This document shows positions 13,622 through 22,905 of a stretch of 42,963 nucleotides of DNA, in pieces; positions within the stretch are counted from its first letter, which is position 1; each line of letters starts with the position of its first letter. The stretch is from NCBI GenBank assembly GCA_947169885.1, contig CAMVRM010000027.1, positions 1 to 42,963 on the forward strand, given 5' to 3'. The position numbers and the translations under genes are program-made. The notes under the pieces are model-generated. The model was not told the DNA's origin, ran no database searches, and was given only the letters and a program-made list of their open reading frames with translations. This stretch comes from an uncultured Ruminococcus sp. (GTDB taxonomy: Bacteria; Bacillota; Clostridia; Oscillospirales; Ruminococcaceae).

Positions 13622-16591
13622 ATGAGACCGCTTAAATTAACGATGCAGGCATTCGGACCGTATATTGAAAAGTGCAGTATAGATTTTTCCGTGTTCGGCA
13701 GCAGTGGGCTTTATCTTGTGACGGGCAGCACGGGCGCAGGCAAGACCACCGTATTTGACGCTCTGACCTATGCGCTTTACGGCGAACTGAGCGGTGAGGA
13801 ACGTCAGCCTTCGATGATGCGCTCAAAGTATGCGCCCCCCGACCTTGAAACATATGTTCTGTTGAAATTTGAATGCAGGGGAAAAATTTACACAATAGAG
13901 CGCAGTCCCACTTACGAACGTGCGAGCAAGCGCGGCGGCGGAAACATCGAGGCAAAGGCAAAGTCGAAACTTCTCATGCCTGACGGTAAAATTTACGAAA
14001 AAGGCGTGAACGAGATAATCAAAAACGAGATACTTTTTCTTGACCGAAAACAGTTCTGTCAGACGGCTATGATCGCACAGGGCGAATATATGAAACTGCT
14101 TTTTGCTAAATCCAACGAGCGTGAAAAACTGCTCAGAACGCTCTTTGGAACTGAAAATTTTGATAAGCTTTGCAGAAAACTGAATGATGAGGTCAAAGCC
14201 CTCGGCAGTAAGCGCAAGGATATGAAAAACAACATATCTTCCGATTCAAAATGGATAAAATTCGATGACGATCCGTCATTGGAAAGCAGGGCAAAGGATC
14301 ACGCAGAAGCCGCAAACACCGAAGCGCTGTGCAGGATAATAACTCAGCTTATAGATCGCGGCAACAGGAACAAGGCTGAAACACAGCGGCAAAAGGACGA
14401 AACTTCGGCGGCATATGAAAAGGCAGTCAGCGAACTCAGACACGCTGAGGACTGCGCCAAAAGGCTCGATGAATGCCAAAAAGCTTGCAGTGAACTGACG
14501 AAAAAAATAACCGAAACGCAGGATAATATAAAAATATTAAATAAGCAAATCGGTGAAATAGCAGACGAACGTGCGGTGCTTGAACAGGAACAGAGATCAC
14601 TTTCGGGTGCGGAAGCGGAACTTGTCGGCAAGCGTTCCGAACGTGACATCGCCGAACAGAAGCTTTCCGGTGCAAAGGCTCTTTCCGAAAGCATCACCGA
14701 GCTTGAAAATGCCGTGAAAGATGCCGAAACAAAACGCAGTTCCCACAAGGCTCGCACCGATGAAAAGAACAGTCTTGCCGACCAAAAGAGTGCGCTTGAA
14801 AATAAGGGTGAAGCGCTCAGAAAACGTGCCGCCGAGCTTGACGGTGAGGGCGAACGAAACACAGCACTGCTCGCCGAAAAAGACCGCACGGAAAAATATA
14901 TAAAACAGCTTAATGGACTGCTTGCGGACTTGAAGACCTGCACCGAAAAAGAAGCTGAACTTGATCTGGCACAGGCTGATTTCATCAAGAAAGACAAGCA
15001 GTATGAAATGCTGAACGAACGTTATGAACAGCTGAACAGGCAGTTTCTTAAAGGTCAGGCAGGCGTGCTGGGCGACCTGCTCCGTGAACAGCCCTCACTT
15101 CCCTGCCCCGTCTGCGGTTCGGTGCATCACCCCGACATTGCGCCCCACGATGACGATGTTCCCAACGAAAAGCAGATAAAACAGGCTAAGGACAAGCGTG
15201 ACAATGCCGACAAGGACCGCACCTCGGCAAGCGAAAAAGCAAGCCGTCTGGATGGAGAATATAAAAACAGCGCTAAAAAACTGAACGAACTTGCCGACGA
15301 ACTTCTCGGCGCTCACGATGACATAAAACTTTCCGCCGATGCAAAGCTTTCCGACTGCCGTGATGCTCTGAAAAAGCTTGAACAGGACATAGCTTCAAGC
15401 GCAAAGCTTATCCTGGAACGCCGTGAAAAGCTTGATGAAGCCGAAAAAATTGATGATGATATACGCCGCCTTGACGAACAGGAAAAGCGTGCCGAAAAGC
15501 TTTGCAGTGAAGCGCTTACCGAGGTCAGCACGGCAGAGGGCGTGTGTGCGCAGATGCGCAAAAAACTTTCGGAGGAACTTCTTGAACGTTTCGGTGACGG
15601 GGATATTGCATCTGCACGTGACAAGTCGGACAAGCTGAACGCCGATTGCGAAGCGGCACTTGATACAGCAGATGAAGCTGTCGCAGCGGCTGAAAAACTT
15701 GTGGAACGTGCGAAAAAGACTGCCGAAAAACTCACCGGTCTTGCACAGCAGGAAAAACAATGCGGCGAAAAACTTTCGTCCGCAAGAGAACTTCTTGCCG
15801 CCGACAGCCGTGCAATGCAGGATCGCCGCAAACAGATAGATGATATGCTGTCAGAGCCTGACTTTGACGGCACGGACGAGGCTCTTGAAAAGAAGAAGCT
15901 TGCAGTTTCGGAACTCGCCGAAAAAAAGAACAGGCTGGATAAACAGCTTGGGAGCGTCAGCACCCGCATCGCCGACAACAAAAAAGCACTTTCGGCTATT
16001 GAAAAAACAGGCAGACAGCTTGCCGAGACCGAACAGCGATATAAAATGGTGAGCGAACTTGAAGCCACTGCATCGGGCAATATAAAGGGTCAGGAAAAGA
16101 TGACCTTTGAAACTTTTGTCCTGCAAAAAAGCTTTAACGGAATGGTGGAACGTGCGAACCGACTTCTGTTCGACATGACCGACCGCCACTATTCCCTCTC
16201 GACTTCCGCCCGTGACACAAAGGCGGCAAAAGTAGGACTTGACCTCATGATCTATGACCACTGGAACAGCAGCGAACGTGATGTCAAAACTCTTTCGGGC
16301 GGTGAGTCCTTCCTGGCGGCGCTGTCGCTGGCACTGGGGCTTGCAGAAGAAGTTCAGTCGGCAAACGGCGGCGTTCAGATAGACTCGATGTTCGTGGACG
16401 AGGGCTTCGGCACGCTTGACGAGGAATCCCTTGATCTTGTTATGAACGCCCTCGAAGAACTCGCAAATTCGGGTACGTGCAGGCTCATAGGCTTGATAAG
16501 CCACGTTGAAGAACTTCAAAGCCGCATAACCAACAAGCTTGTTATAACCAAAACTCCTCACAGCGGAAGCCATATAGAAATAGTTAGCTAA
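13622..16591 (+). CDS. sbcC: Exonuclease SbcCD, C subunit (ATPase, Rad50-like)
   Basis: The 989-residue SMC-type ATPase has Walker A GSTGAGKTT (~34-42). Two long charged coiled-coil arms surround a zinc hook, CPVCGSVHHP, at ~495-504. The ABC signature LSGGESFLAALSLALGLAE is at ~891-909, followed by Walker B SMFVDEGFGTLDE. It powers and positions the SbcD nuclease, with the zinc hook joining two complexes. It sits 4 nt after sbcD. The length is at the usual size for Firmicutes SbcC. No clear terminator follows; the next promoter is at 16650-16678. Confidence 0.96.
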   Translation: MRPLKLTMQAFGPYIEKCSIDFSVFGSSGLYLVTGSTGAGKTTVFDALTYALYGELSGEERQPSMMRSKYAPPDLETYVLLKFECRGKIYTIERSPTYERASKRGGGNIEAKAKSKLLMPDGKIYEKGVNEIIKNEILFLDRKQFCQTAMIAQGEYMKLLFAKSNEREKLLRTLFGTENFDKLCRKLNDEVKALGSKRKDMKNNISSDSKWIKFDDDPSLESRAKDHAEAANTEALCRIITQLIDRGNRNKAETQRQKDETSAAYEKAVSELRHAEDCAKRLDECQKACSELTKKITETQDNIKILNKQIGEIADERAVLEQEQRSLSGAEAELVGKRSERDIAEQKLSGAKALSESITELENAVKDAETKRSSHKARTDEKNSLADQKSALENKGEALRKRAAELDGEGERNTALLAEKDRTEKYIKQLNGLLADLKTCTEKEAELDLAQADFIKKDKQYEMLNERYEQLNRQFLKGQAGVLGDLLREQPSLPCPVCGSVHHPDIAPHDDDVPNEKQIKQAKDKRDNADKDRTSASEKASRLDGEYKNSAKKLNELADELLGAHDDIKLSADAKLSDCRDALKKLEQDIASSAKLILERREKLDEAEKIDDDIRRLDEQEKRAEKLCSEALTEVSTAEGVCAQMRKKLSEELLERFGDGDIASARDKSDKLNADCEAALDTADEAVAAAEKLVERAKKTAEKLTGLAQQEKQCGEKLSSARELLAADSRAMQDRRKQIDDMLSEPDFDGTDEALEKKKLAVSELAEKKNRLDKQLGSVSTRIADNKKALSAIEKTGRQLAETEQRYKMVSELEATASGNIKGQEKMTFETFVLQKSFNGMVERANRLLFDMTDRHYSLSTSARDTKAAKVGLDLMIYDHWNSSERDVKTLSGGESFLAALSLALGLAEEVQSANGGVQIDSMFVDEGFGTLDEESLDLVMNALEELANSGTCRLIGLISHVEELQSRITNKLVITKTPHSGSHIEIVS

Positions 16592-16649
16592 GGCTTACTC
16601 GATTTATGGATTTTTAAAGCGAAATTTTATGAAATTTCTGTTAAAGCAC

Positions 16650-16678
16650 TTGAAATCCAAAGCAAATTGTAGTATTAT
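16650..16678 (+). promoter_or_regulatory. Possible promoter of the Fe-S scaffold/GGGtGRT operon
   Basis: TTGAAA (16650-16655), 17 bp, TATTAT (16673-16678), about 50 bp before the start. Moderate match to sigma-A. Confidence 0.4.
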
Positions 16679-16727
16679 TATAGTGGCAGTATTCGCACTG
16701 ACCAATTACCGAAAGGAGTATTTATCA

Positions 16728-17420
16728 ATGATTTATTCGCACGAAGTTGAAACAATGTGCCCTATCGCACAGGGCGTTGCTCACGGCGCTGCTCCTATCC
16801 CCGAGGAGGCAAAATGGGTCAAGGCTAAGGAGATAAAAGACATCTCCGGCTTTACACACGGCATCGGCTGGTGTGCCCCTCAGCAGGGTACCTGCAAGCT
16901 CACCCTTAACGTTAAGGAGGGCGTTATCCAGGAGGCTCTCGTTGAGACTATCGGCTGCTCGGGCATGACTCACTCCGCTGCTATGGCTTCCGAGATACTT
17001 CCCGGAAGAACTATCCTTGAAGCACTCAACACCGACCTTGTATGCGATGCTATCAACACCGCTATGAGAGAGCTGTTTTTACAGATAGTATACGGCAGAT
17101 CGCAGTCCGCATTCTCTGAGGACGGTCTTGTTGTCGGCGCAGGTCTTGAAGACCTCGGCAAGGGACTTCGTTCACAGGTCGGCACAATGTACGGCACTCT
17201 CGCAAAGGGTCCCCGCTATCTGGAAATGACCGACGGTTACGTAACAGGTCTTGCTCTTGATGCTGACAACCAGATCATCGGCTATAAGTTCGTGAACTTC
17301 GGCAAGATGATGGACTTCATCAAGGCAGGCGACGACGCAAACACAGCATTTGAAAAGGCTCAGGGTCAGTATGGCAGAGTTGCAGATGCTGTTAAGATCG
17401 TTGACCCCAGAAAGGAATAA
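16728..17420 (+). CDS. NifU-like iron-sulfur cluster scaffold protein
   Basis: The 230-residue product resembles the NifU/IscU-like scaffold proteins found next to GGGtGRT genes. Conserved Cys residues lie in GWCAPQQGTCKL and in ETIGCSGMTHSAAMASEILPG, the latter being the NifU-like loop. ATG at 16728 was chosen from GGAG 9 nt upstream; the frame extends farther but the added segment is hydrophobic and AT-rich leader. It is 15 bp ahead of the GGGtGRT gene and surely co-transcribed. The exact client is unknown; this pairing is common in anaerobic Clostridia. Codon use is strongly biased, as for a well-expressed gene. Confidence 0.75.
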   Translation: MIYSHEVETMCPIAQGVAHGAAPIPEEAKWVKAKEIKDISGFTHGIGWCAPQQGTCKLTLNVKEGVIQEALVETIGCSGMTHSAAMASEILPGRTILEALNTDLVCDAINTAMRELFLQIVYGRSQSAFSEDGLVVGAGLEDLGKGLRSQVGTMYGTLAKGPRYLEMTDGYVTGLALDADNQIIGYKFVNFGKMMDFIKAGDDANTAFEKAQGQYGRVADAVKIVDPRKE

Positions 17421-17435
17421 GGAGGGCGAGTTAAA

Positions 17436-18437
17436 ATGGCATTGTTTGAATCTTATGAGAGAAGAGAAAAGCAGATCCTTGCCGTTATCAAGGAATACGG
17501 CATAAACTCTATCGAGGAGTGCGCTGACGTTTGCAAGGCAAAGGGTCTTGACATATACAAGCTTGTTGAGGGCATACAGCCTATCTGCTTCGAGAACGCT
17601 AAGTGGGCTTACACCGTAGGCTGTGCTATCGCTATCAAGAAGGGCTGCACAAGAGCTGCTGACGCTGCTGCTGCTATCGGCGAGGGTCTTCAGGCTTTCT
17701 GTATCCCCGGTTCTGTTGCTGACCAGCGCAAGGTAGGTCTGGGTCACGGCAACTTAGGCAAGATGCTGCTCGAAGAAGATACCGAGTGCTTCGCTTTCCT
17801 CGCAGGCCACGAGTCCTTCGCTGCTGCTGAGGGCGCTATCGGTATCGCTGAAAAGGCTAACAAGGTAAGACAGAAGCCCCTGAGAGTTATCCTTAACGGT
17901 CTCGGCAAGGATGCTGCTCAGATCATCGCACGTATCAACGGCTTCACTTACGTTGAGACTGAAATGGATTACCACACAGGCGAGGTCAAGGAAGTATTCC
18001 GCAAGGCTTACTCCGATGGTCTCCGTGCAAAGGTAAACTGCTACGGCGCTAACGATGTTACCGAAGGCGTTGCTATCATGTGGAAAGAGAATGTTGACGT
18101 TTCTATCACAGGAAACTCCACCAACCCCACACGTTTCCAGCACCCCGTTGCAGGTACATACAAGAAAGAGCGCACCGACGCAGGCAAGAAGTACTTCTCT
18201 GTTGCATCGGGCGGCGGCACAGGCAGAACTCTCCACCCCGACAACATGGCAGCAGGCCCTGCTTCCTACGGCATGACCGACACCATGGGCAGAATGCACT
18301 CTGACGCACAGTTCGCAGGCTCGTCTTCTGTTCCCGCACACGTTGAGATGATGGGACTTATCGGCATGGGCAACAACCCGATGGTCGGTGCTACTGTTGC
18401 TTGTGCAGTTGCTGTTGAAGAGGCTATGAAGGGCTAA
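17436..18437 (+). CDS. GGGtGRT protein
   Basis: The 333-residue product carries the family-defining motif SVASGGGTGRTLHPDNMA at ~252-269. Other conserved blocks include VGLGHGNLGKMLLEEDTECF and FAFLAGHESFAAAEGA. The family occurs in anaerobes, usually beside a NifU-like gene, and its biochemical role is not established to my knowledge. A Gly-rich loop with Arg/His suggests a phosphate or cofactor site, but this is inference. GGAGG precedes the ATG by 11 nt. Strong codon bias (many GCT/GTT, AAG) suggests high expression. The operon ends at the terminator 18478-18526. Confidence 0.88.
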   Translation: MALFESYERREKQILAVIKEYGINSIEECADVCKAKGLDIYKLVEGIQPICFENAKWAYTVGCAIAIKKGCTRAADAAAAIGEGLQAFCIPGSVADQRKVGLGHGNLGKMLLEEDTECFAFLAGHESFAAAEGAIGIAEKANKVRQKPLRVILNGLGKDAAQIIARINGFTYVETEMDYHTGEVKEVFRKAYSDGLRAKVNCYGANDVTEGVAIMWKENVDVSITGNSTNPTRFQHPVAGTYKKERTDAGKKYFSVASGGGTGRTLHPDNMAAGPASYGMTDTMGRMHSDAQFAGSSSVPAHVEMMGLIGMGNNPMVGATVACAVAVEEAMKG

Positions 18438-18477
18438 AATACTCCCTTTTTTCGGCTTATAACAAATCAAAAATCAC

Positions 18478-18526
18478 ACACCGCCGTTTTTTCGGGTCTG
18501 ATACCGCAAAACGGCGGTGTTTTTTT
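18478..18526 (+). terminator. Terminator after the GGGtGRT gene
   Basis: A perfect 13-bp stem (ACACCGCCGTTTT at 18478-18490 with AAAACGGCGGTGT at 18508-18520) is followed by seven T. Confidence 0.9.
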
Positions 18527-18567
18527 AGCGAAGATTGTGAACAAAATCTTAAATATTGCAAATAAGC

Positions 18568-18660
18568 TTGATTTTTGCTTTAAAGTGTGATATACTTTGA
18601 TTTAGTGATTTAAAGCTTAGACTGTTTAAAGCTTAAACTATTTAAAGTGTCAAATTATGG
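18568..18660 (+). promoter_or_regulatory. Promoter and TTTAAAG repeats before the aldolase gene
   Basis: TTGATT (18568-18573), 17 bp, TATACT (18591-18596). Downstream, TTTAAAG(C/T) recurs about every 15 bp (roughly 18610-18650), within the leader. The repeats may be operator half-sites or simple AT-rich slippage. Confidence 0.5.
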
Positions 18661-18672
18661 AGATGTTGGAAA

Positions 18673-19647
18673 ATGAAGGAAATATCAAGCTTATTGAACT
18701 ACCGAGACAGCATAAAAGTCGTTGATGCGACCCTGAGAGACGGCGGACTTGTCAACGATTTTTATTTCGATGACAGATTTGTACATGACCTCTACCTCGC
18801 AAATTTAAAGGCAGGCGTGGACTATATGGAGTTCGGCTATAAGGGCGACAAGGAAATGTTCGACCCCGAAAAGTTCGGCAAATGGAAGTTCTGCGATGAG
18901 GCTGACCTCAGAGCGATAGTCGGCAATAACGATACCGACCTTAAAATAGCTGTTATGGCAGACGTTGGAAGATGCAACTACAAACAGGATATTATCCCCC
19001 GTGACGAAAGCGTTATCGACCTTATCAGAGTTGCAACTTACCTGAACCAGATACCGACCGCTGTCGATATGATCGAGGACGCAAAAAGCAAGGGCTATGA
19101 GGTCAGCTGCAATATCATGGCTATCTCCTCCGCTCAGGAGGGCGATGTTCGTGCCGCTCTCGAAATTCTCGGACAGTCCCCCGTTGACGTTATCTATATC
19201 GTTGACAGCTTCGGCGCTATGTACCCCGAACAGATGCAGCGCCTTGCCGCTCTATATGTTGAGTACGCCGAAAAATACGGCAAGAAGATCGGTATACACG
19301 CTCACAATAATCAGCAGCTCGCTTTTGCTAACACTATTGAGGCTGTCGGTGACGGCGTTGACTGGCTCGATGCGACTTGCGGCGGCATGGGCAGAGGTGC
19401 AGGCAACTGCGCAATGGAACTGCTCCTCGGCTTCCTCAAAAATCCTAAGTATAACGTTTACCCGATAATCAAATTCATCGAGGAACACATGAACAAGCTT
19501 CGTGATGACGGCGTGGTATGGGGCTATGACCTCCAATACCTTATGACGGGTCTGCTCAATCAGCACCCCAGAACTGCTATCGCTTTCACCAAAGACGGCA
19601 GACGTGATTACTCGGAATTTTACAAAGAGATCGTAACTATGGACTAA
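18673..19647 (+). CDS. DRE-TIM (HMGL-like) aldolase-family protein
   Basis: The 324-residue product has the DRE-TIM metallolyase layout: VVDATLRDGG near residue 16 supplies the D-R-D metal/substrate motif, and GIHAHNNQQLA (~210-220) the H-x-H metal ligands. GGMGRGAGN is the Gly-rich loop. It is closest in appearance to the 4-hydroxy-2-oxovalerate aldolase-like proteins annotated only as aldolase catalytic domain proteins in Firmicutes. Cleavage or formation of a C-C bond beside a keto acid is likely; the substrate is not evident, as no pathway gene is adjacent. It stands alone between two terminators. Confidence 0.8.
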   Translation: MKEISSLLNYRDSIKVVDATLRDGGLVNDFYFDDRFVHDLYLANLKAGVDYMEFGYKGDKEMFDPEKFGKWKFCDEADLRAIVGNNDTDLKIAVMADVGRCNYKQDIIPRDESVIDLIRVATYLNQIPTAVDMIEDAKSKGYEVSCNIMAISSAQEGDVRAALEILGQSPVDVIYIVDSFGAMYPEQMQRLAALYVEYAEKYGKKIGIHAHNNQQLAFANTIEAVGDGVDWLDATCGGMGRGAGNCAMELLLGFLKNPKYNVYPIIKFIEEHMNKLRDDGVVWGYDLQYLMTGLLNQHPRTAIAFTKDGRRDYSEFYKEIVTMD

Positions 19648-19659
19648 TATCAATTTTTT

Positions 19660-19690
19660 AAGCGGAGGGAAACTTCCGCTTTTTTGTTTT
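19660..19690 (+). terminator. Terminator of the aldolase gene
   Basis: A 7-bp stem, AAGCGGA (19660-19666) with TCCGCTT (19675-19681), is followed by TTTTTGTTTTTT. Confidence 0.8.
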
Positions 19691-19757
19691 TTATAAAAAA
19701 AATATGCAGTATATCGCCGAAATCGAGAGAAAATCATTACATTTTTTCTAAAAATAC

Positions 19758-19786
19758 TAGACAAACGCTCCAAAATATGCTACAAT
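19758..19786 (+). promoter_or_regulatory. Promoter of the HD-GYP gene
   Basis: TAGACA (19758-19763), 17 bp, TACAAT (19781-19786), about 75 bp before the start codon. Confidence 0.5.
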
Positions 19787-19859
19787 AATAACGGGTATAT
19801 CTAAAATCAGCAATATAATATATATATACACAATAAATATTCTGAAAGGAGTGAGGCAT

Positions 19860-21353
19860 TTGAAACTTGATGCCGAAAATGTGATAGTTGTTATCAGCGG
19901 TTTTGTGAATATGCTGATACCTGCAATTATATTTCTGTTTCTGAGCGACATTATCTTTCTCTCAAAATACAACGATAAAAAAGACAGACGTTCCAAATGG
20001 GAGCGCTGCAAAAAACTTTTGAAGCTTATACCTGTTTCGCCGATAGGACTGTTCCTGATACTGGTAGGCGTGTTGGTCGTGAGCGAGATGCTGCTGAGTT
20101 CCGTGCTTAAAGCGCTGAACATAATCGAGTACAAATCCGACTTCACCATTATCCCTGCCCTGACCGAAAAGGGCATAGTCATCGATGCTGAGACATCGGT
20201 CGCCGACGGCTCGTCCACCGATGCACTGCTCATGGTCATAGGGCTTGCGTTCCTTGTGGCAGTCCCCGTCACCATGCTGGTCATACGGCGATACTGCAAG
20301 ATAGTCGGCTGCTCAAAAAACCTGGGCGTGTTCATCTACATGGCTGTGCTTTTCATGTATGTCACAAGCACCCTTATCACACTGCCGATAAATGAAATTA
20401 ACCCCACCATATCGAACCTCATCTCAATGGGCAGCTTCATCATCATGCTGCTGATATTCTATATGCCCTCGGCGGACAAGATCGAGCTTATGCGTCAGAA
20501 AGAGCATTCAGGGCTTCTCGACCAGATAAACACGCTGCCGATAATCAACTTCATTATCCTGCTGATACTGCTTGCGTTTGAGTTCATGCTCGACAAGAAC
20601 GGTTATCTCGACATGGCGTATTACACGATAATCCTTGCGTTTGCGCTGCTGCTCTATGCGGCTTCGCAGTTATCCTACAACATACTCCTGCGGCACATTG
20701 AAGAAAGCAGCAAGATAATCGCACTGTCGAAAGAAACGATCGACTCGCAGGAAGAAGTTACGCTTGCGTTTGCGGAGATCACCGAAGCAAAATCGGGTCA
20801 GACAGGCAAACACGTCAAGAGAGTTTCAGAATACAGCCGAGTTATTGCGGAAGCAATGGATCTTGACCCGACGACTGTAAACAACATACGCATTGCCTCA
20901 ATGATGCACGACATCGGAAAGCTTCTGATACCTCCCGAGGTATTAGAAAAGCCGGGGCGGCTGACTGACGAGGAATTCAAGATCATGAAAGACCATGTTG
21001 TCATTGGTGAAAGTCTTTTGCACAATGCACCGGGCGAGATAATGCGCATGGCGAGAGTTATAGCGCAGCAGCATCATGAATGGTGGAACGGCAACGGATA
21101 CCTTGGCATGAAAGGCGAGGAGATCGAGATACCTGCGAGGATATGTGCTGTTGCGGACGTTTACGATGCGTTAACGAGTGTACGTTCATACAAGAAAGCG
21201 TGGACACCCGAAGAAGCGTTTGACATGATAACGAAAGAAGCAGGCACGCATTTTGAGCCGCAGGTAGTATGGGCATTTGCGAAGCATTTTGACGAGATCA
21301 AGGAAGTTCAGAACCGTTATCAGGATGACGAAAACACAAACTACCAACACTGA
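19860..21353 (+). CDS. Membrane HD-GYP phosphodiesterase-like protein
   Basis: The 497-residue product has about six to eight membrane helices in residues ~1-270 and a C-terminal HD-GYP domain (~290-480). Motifs are MMHDIGKLLIP (HD), EKPGRLTDEEF, HHEWWNGNGYLG (the GYP position is GYL) and CAVADVYDALTS. HD-GYP proteins hydrolyse cyclic di-GMP or related dinucleotides; the membrane part may sense a signal. The change of Pro to Leu in GYP is seen in divergent members and makes substrate and activity uncertain. TTG at 19860 was chosen: AAAGGAG lies 8 nt upstream, whereas the earlier GTG at 19851 overlaps that site. Confidence 0.85.
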   Translation: MKLDAENVIVVISGFVNMLIPAIIFLFLSDIIFLSKYNDKKDRRSKWERCKKLLKLIPVSPIGLFLILVGVLVVSEMLLSSVLKALNIIEYKSDFTIIPALTEKGIVIDAETSVADGSSTDALLMVIGLAFLVAVPVTMLVIRRYCKIVGCSKNLGVFIYMAVLFMYVTSTLITLPINEINPTISNLISMGSFIIMLLIFYMPSADKIELMRQKEHSGLLDQINTLPIINFIILLILLAFEFMLDKNGYLDMAYYTIILAFALLLYAASQLSYNILLRHIEESSKIIALSKETIDSQEEVTLAFAEITEAKSGQTGKHVKRVSEYSRVIAEAMDLDPTTVNNIRIASMMHDIGKLLIPPEVLEKPGRLTDEEFKIMKDHVVIGESLLHNAPGEIMRMARVIAQQHHEWWNGNGYLGMKGEEIEIPARICAVADVYDALTSVRSYKKAWTPEEAFDMITKEAGTHFEPQVVWAFAKHFDEIKEVQNRYQDDENTNYQH

Positions 21354-21888
21354 AAACAGATAAAAGATAAGAGATAAAAGATAAGAGATATTTTTAAATA
21401 AGAAATAAGAAATAAGAGATAAGAAAGAACTGACGTTAAACCGTACAAAGTCCGCACAAATGAAAAGGGTTCGCCAGAGATTCAAAAGTTTTAGGAAAGA
21501 GAGTCCAGAGGGAATAACCCTTTTTCAAAAGGGTTTTCCCTTTGGTGGGAGTTTGAGGGCAAAGTCCTCATTCGCCCCTATGGGGCGATAGAAAGAACAG
21601 TCAAAACAAAAGCAGTCCAAAGCGCTCAAATGTAAAGTTCACACCTTAAAAATCGGCATTCCAAAACACACTATCAAAAGCAATCAAACTGAAAGAAAAA
21701 CTCCATATCGGGTAGAAGCACCAAAATGCCGATTTTTATTTTTCGGGACAGCGAAAGCGTTTCCCGAAAAAAACACAATGTCCCCAAAGGGGACACTCAC
21801 CAAAGCACAAAACCAAACAAAAAAACAAACAGGAGCGCAAGAACCAAAAAGCGCTCCTGAAATTTTAGTAAGGAAAAAGAATAAGAAA
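21354..21888. repeat. Intergenic repeat region with five hairpins
   Basis: No gene is seen in most of this stretch. It starts with purine-rich AGATAAAAGATAAGAG repeats. Inverted repeats follow: AACCCTTTT/AAAAGGGTT within AGGGAA...TCCCT (21509-21541), TCGCCCC-TAT-GGGGCGA (21572-21588), AAAAATCGGCATT/AATGCCGATTTTT (21648-21737), TGTCCCC-AAA-GGGGACA (about 21779-21795) and CAGGAGCGC/GCGCTCCTG (21830-21859). CAAAAGCAGTCCAAAG (21607-21622) is the complement of part of the 48-147 repeat. It resembles the mosaic REP-like sequences found between genes in Ruminococcaceae. Confidence 0.7.
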
Positions 21889-22836
21889 ATGAAGAAAAGG
21901 ATATTTGAGATAATTCAGATAGGCAATAAGGAAGACCTCCCCAGCAGGAGCTTTGATATTTTTATCGTGACGGCGATCGTGCTGAATATCCTGACGCTGT
22001 TTATGGAAACGTTTGACGAACTCGAACCGCTCTATGGGGCGTTCTCCGTTATCGAATGGATAACCGTGGCGATATTCTGCGGCGAATATGCGCTCAGGAT
22101 ATGGACGGCTGAATACCTCTACCCCGAACGCACCCCCGCAAAGGCTCGGCTAAGATTTCTCTGCTCCTTTGACGGCGTGGTAGACCTGCTCACCATACTC
22201 CCCTTTTTCTACCTGTCGGGTTTCATCGTGTTCAGAATGCTAAGAGTTGTGCGGATACTCCACCTGTTCAGGATAAACGCTCAGTATGATTCTTTCCACG
22301 TTATCGTGTCGGTGCTTATCGACAAGAAAAATCAGATACTTTCCTCGCTGTTCATAATCGTTATACTTATGCTCGCTTCTTCGCTGGGAATTTACAGCGC
22401 CGAACACAAGGCACAGCCCGAGGTCTTCCGCAACGCTTTCTCGGGGATATGGTGGAGCGTTTCAACACTGCTGACGGTGGGTTACGGCGACATATATCCT
22501 ATAACAGTGGTAGGAAAAATAATGGCGATATTCATTGCGTTTCTTGGTGTCGGGGCGGTCGCTATCCCGACAGGTATCATCAGCGCAGGCTTCGTGGAAC
22601 AGTACACACGTCAGCAGCACTCGGAAGATAAGTTCGATGACATAGACGAGGTGGGCGAACTCAGAGCCGACAAACACAGCGGCTTTGTCGGGAAAACGGT
22701 CGCTGAGATAGGACAGGAATTCGGGCTGAGCGTGCTTGTTATCCTGCGTGGTGAACTGACCATTGTTGCGCAGGAACAGACGCTTGTTGAGGACGGCGAC
22801 ATTCTTGTTGTCAGAAGCAGGCAGATAGACAAATGA
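21889..22836 (+). CDS. Voltage-gated potassium channel (Kv type) with C-terminal TrkA-C-like domain
   Basis: From ATG at 21889 the product is 315 residues. Six membrane segments are visible with a voltage sensor FRMLRVVRILHLFRI (S4, four regularly spaced Arg/Lys), a pore helix WWSVSTLLTVGYGD (selectivity filter TVGYGD) and S6. The C-terminal ~80 residues resemble a TrkA-C/RCK-C ligand domain (AEIGQEFGLSVLVILRGELT). The frame opens at 21778, but a 9-bp hairpin at 21830-21859 lies in that stretch and the sequence there is low complexity, so ATG 21889 (after AAGGAAAA) is preferred. It lets K+ across the membrane on depolarization and probably helps turgor or membrane potential. Terminator at 22841-22874. 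Confidence 0.88.
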   Translation: MKKRIFEIIQIGNKEDLPSRSFDIFIVTAIVLNILTLFMETFDELEPLYGAFSVIEWITVAIFCGEYALRIWTAEYLYPERTPAKARLRFLCSFDGVVDLLTILPFFYLSGFIVFRMLRVVRILHLFRINAQYDSFHVIVSVLIDKKNQILSSLFIIVILMLASSLGIYSAEHKAQPEVFRNAFSGIWWSVSTLLTVGYGDIYPITVVGKIMAIFIAFLGVGAVAIPTGIISAGFVEQYTRQQHSEDKFDDIDEVGELRADKHSGFVGKTVAEIGQEFGLSVLVILRGELTIVAQEQTLVEDGDILVVRSRQIDK

Positions 22837-22840
22837 CAAA

Positions 22841-22874
22841 AAACTCCGCCGACAGCATTAGTCAGCGGAGTTTT
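22841..22874. terminator. Terminator between channel and ferredoxin genes
   Basis: Stem AAACTCCGC/GCGGAGTTTT with inner GAC/GTC (22841-22874), followed by T on the plus strand. It serves the channel gene and possibly the convergent ferredoxin. Confidence 0.8.
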
Positions 22875-22905
22875 CTCATCTTTGTTCGTGTGCTGAAAAG
22901 CCGAA

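Noticed and set aside
21778-21888. An N-terminal extension of the K+ channel
   Set aside because: The extra 37 codons are low-complexity Lys/Gln-rich, and their DNA includes two hairpins. The ATG at 21889 gives the expected channel start.
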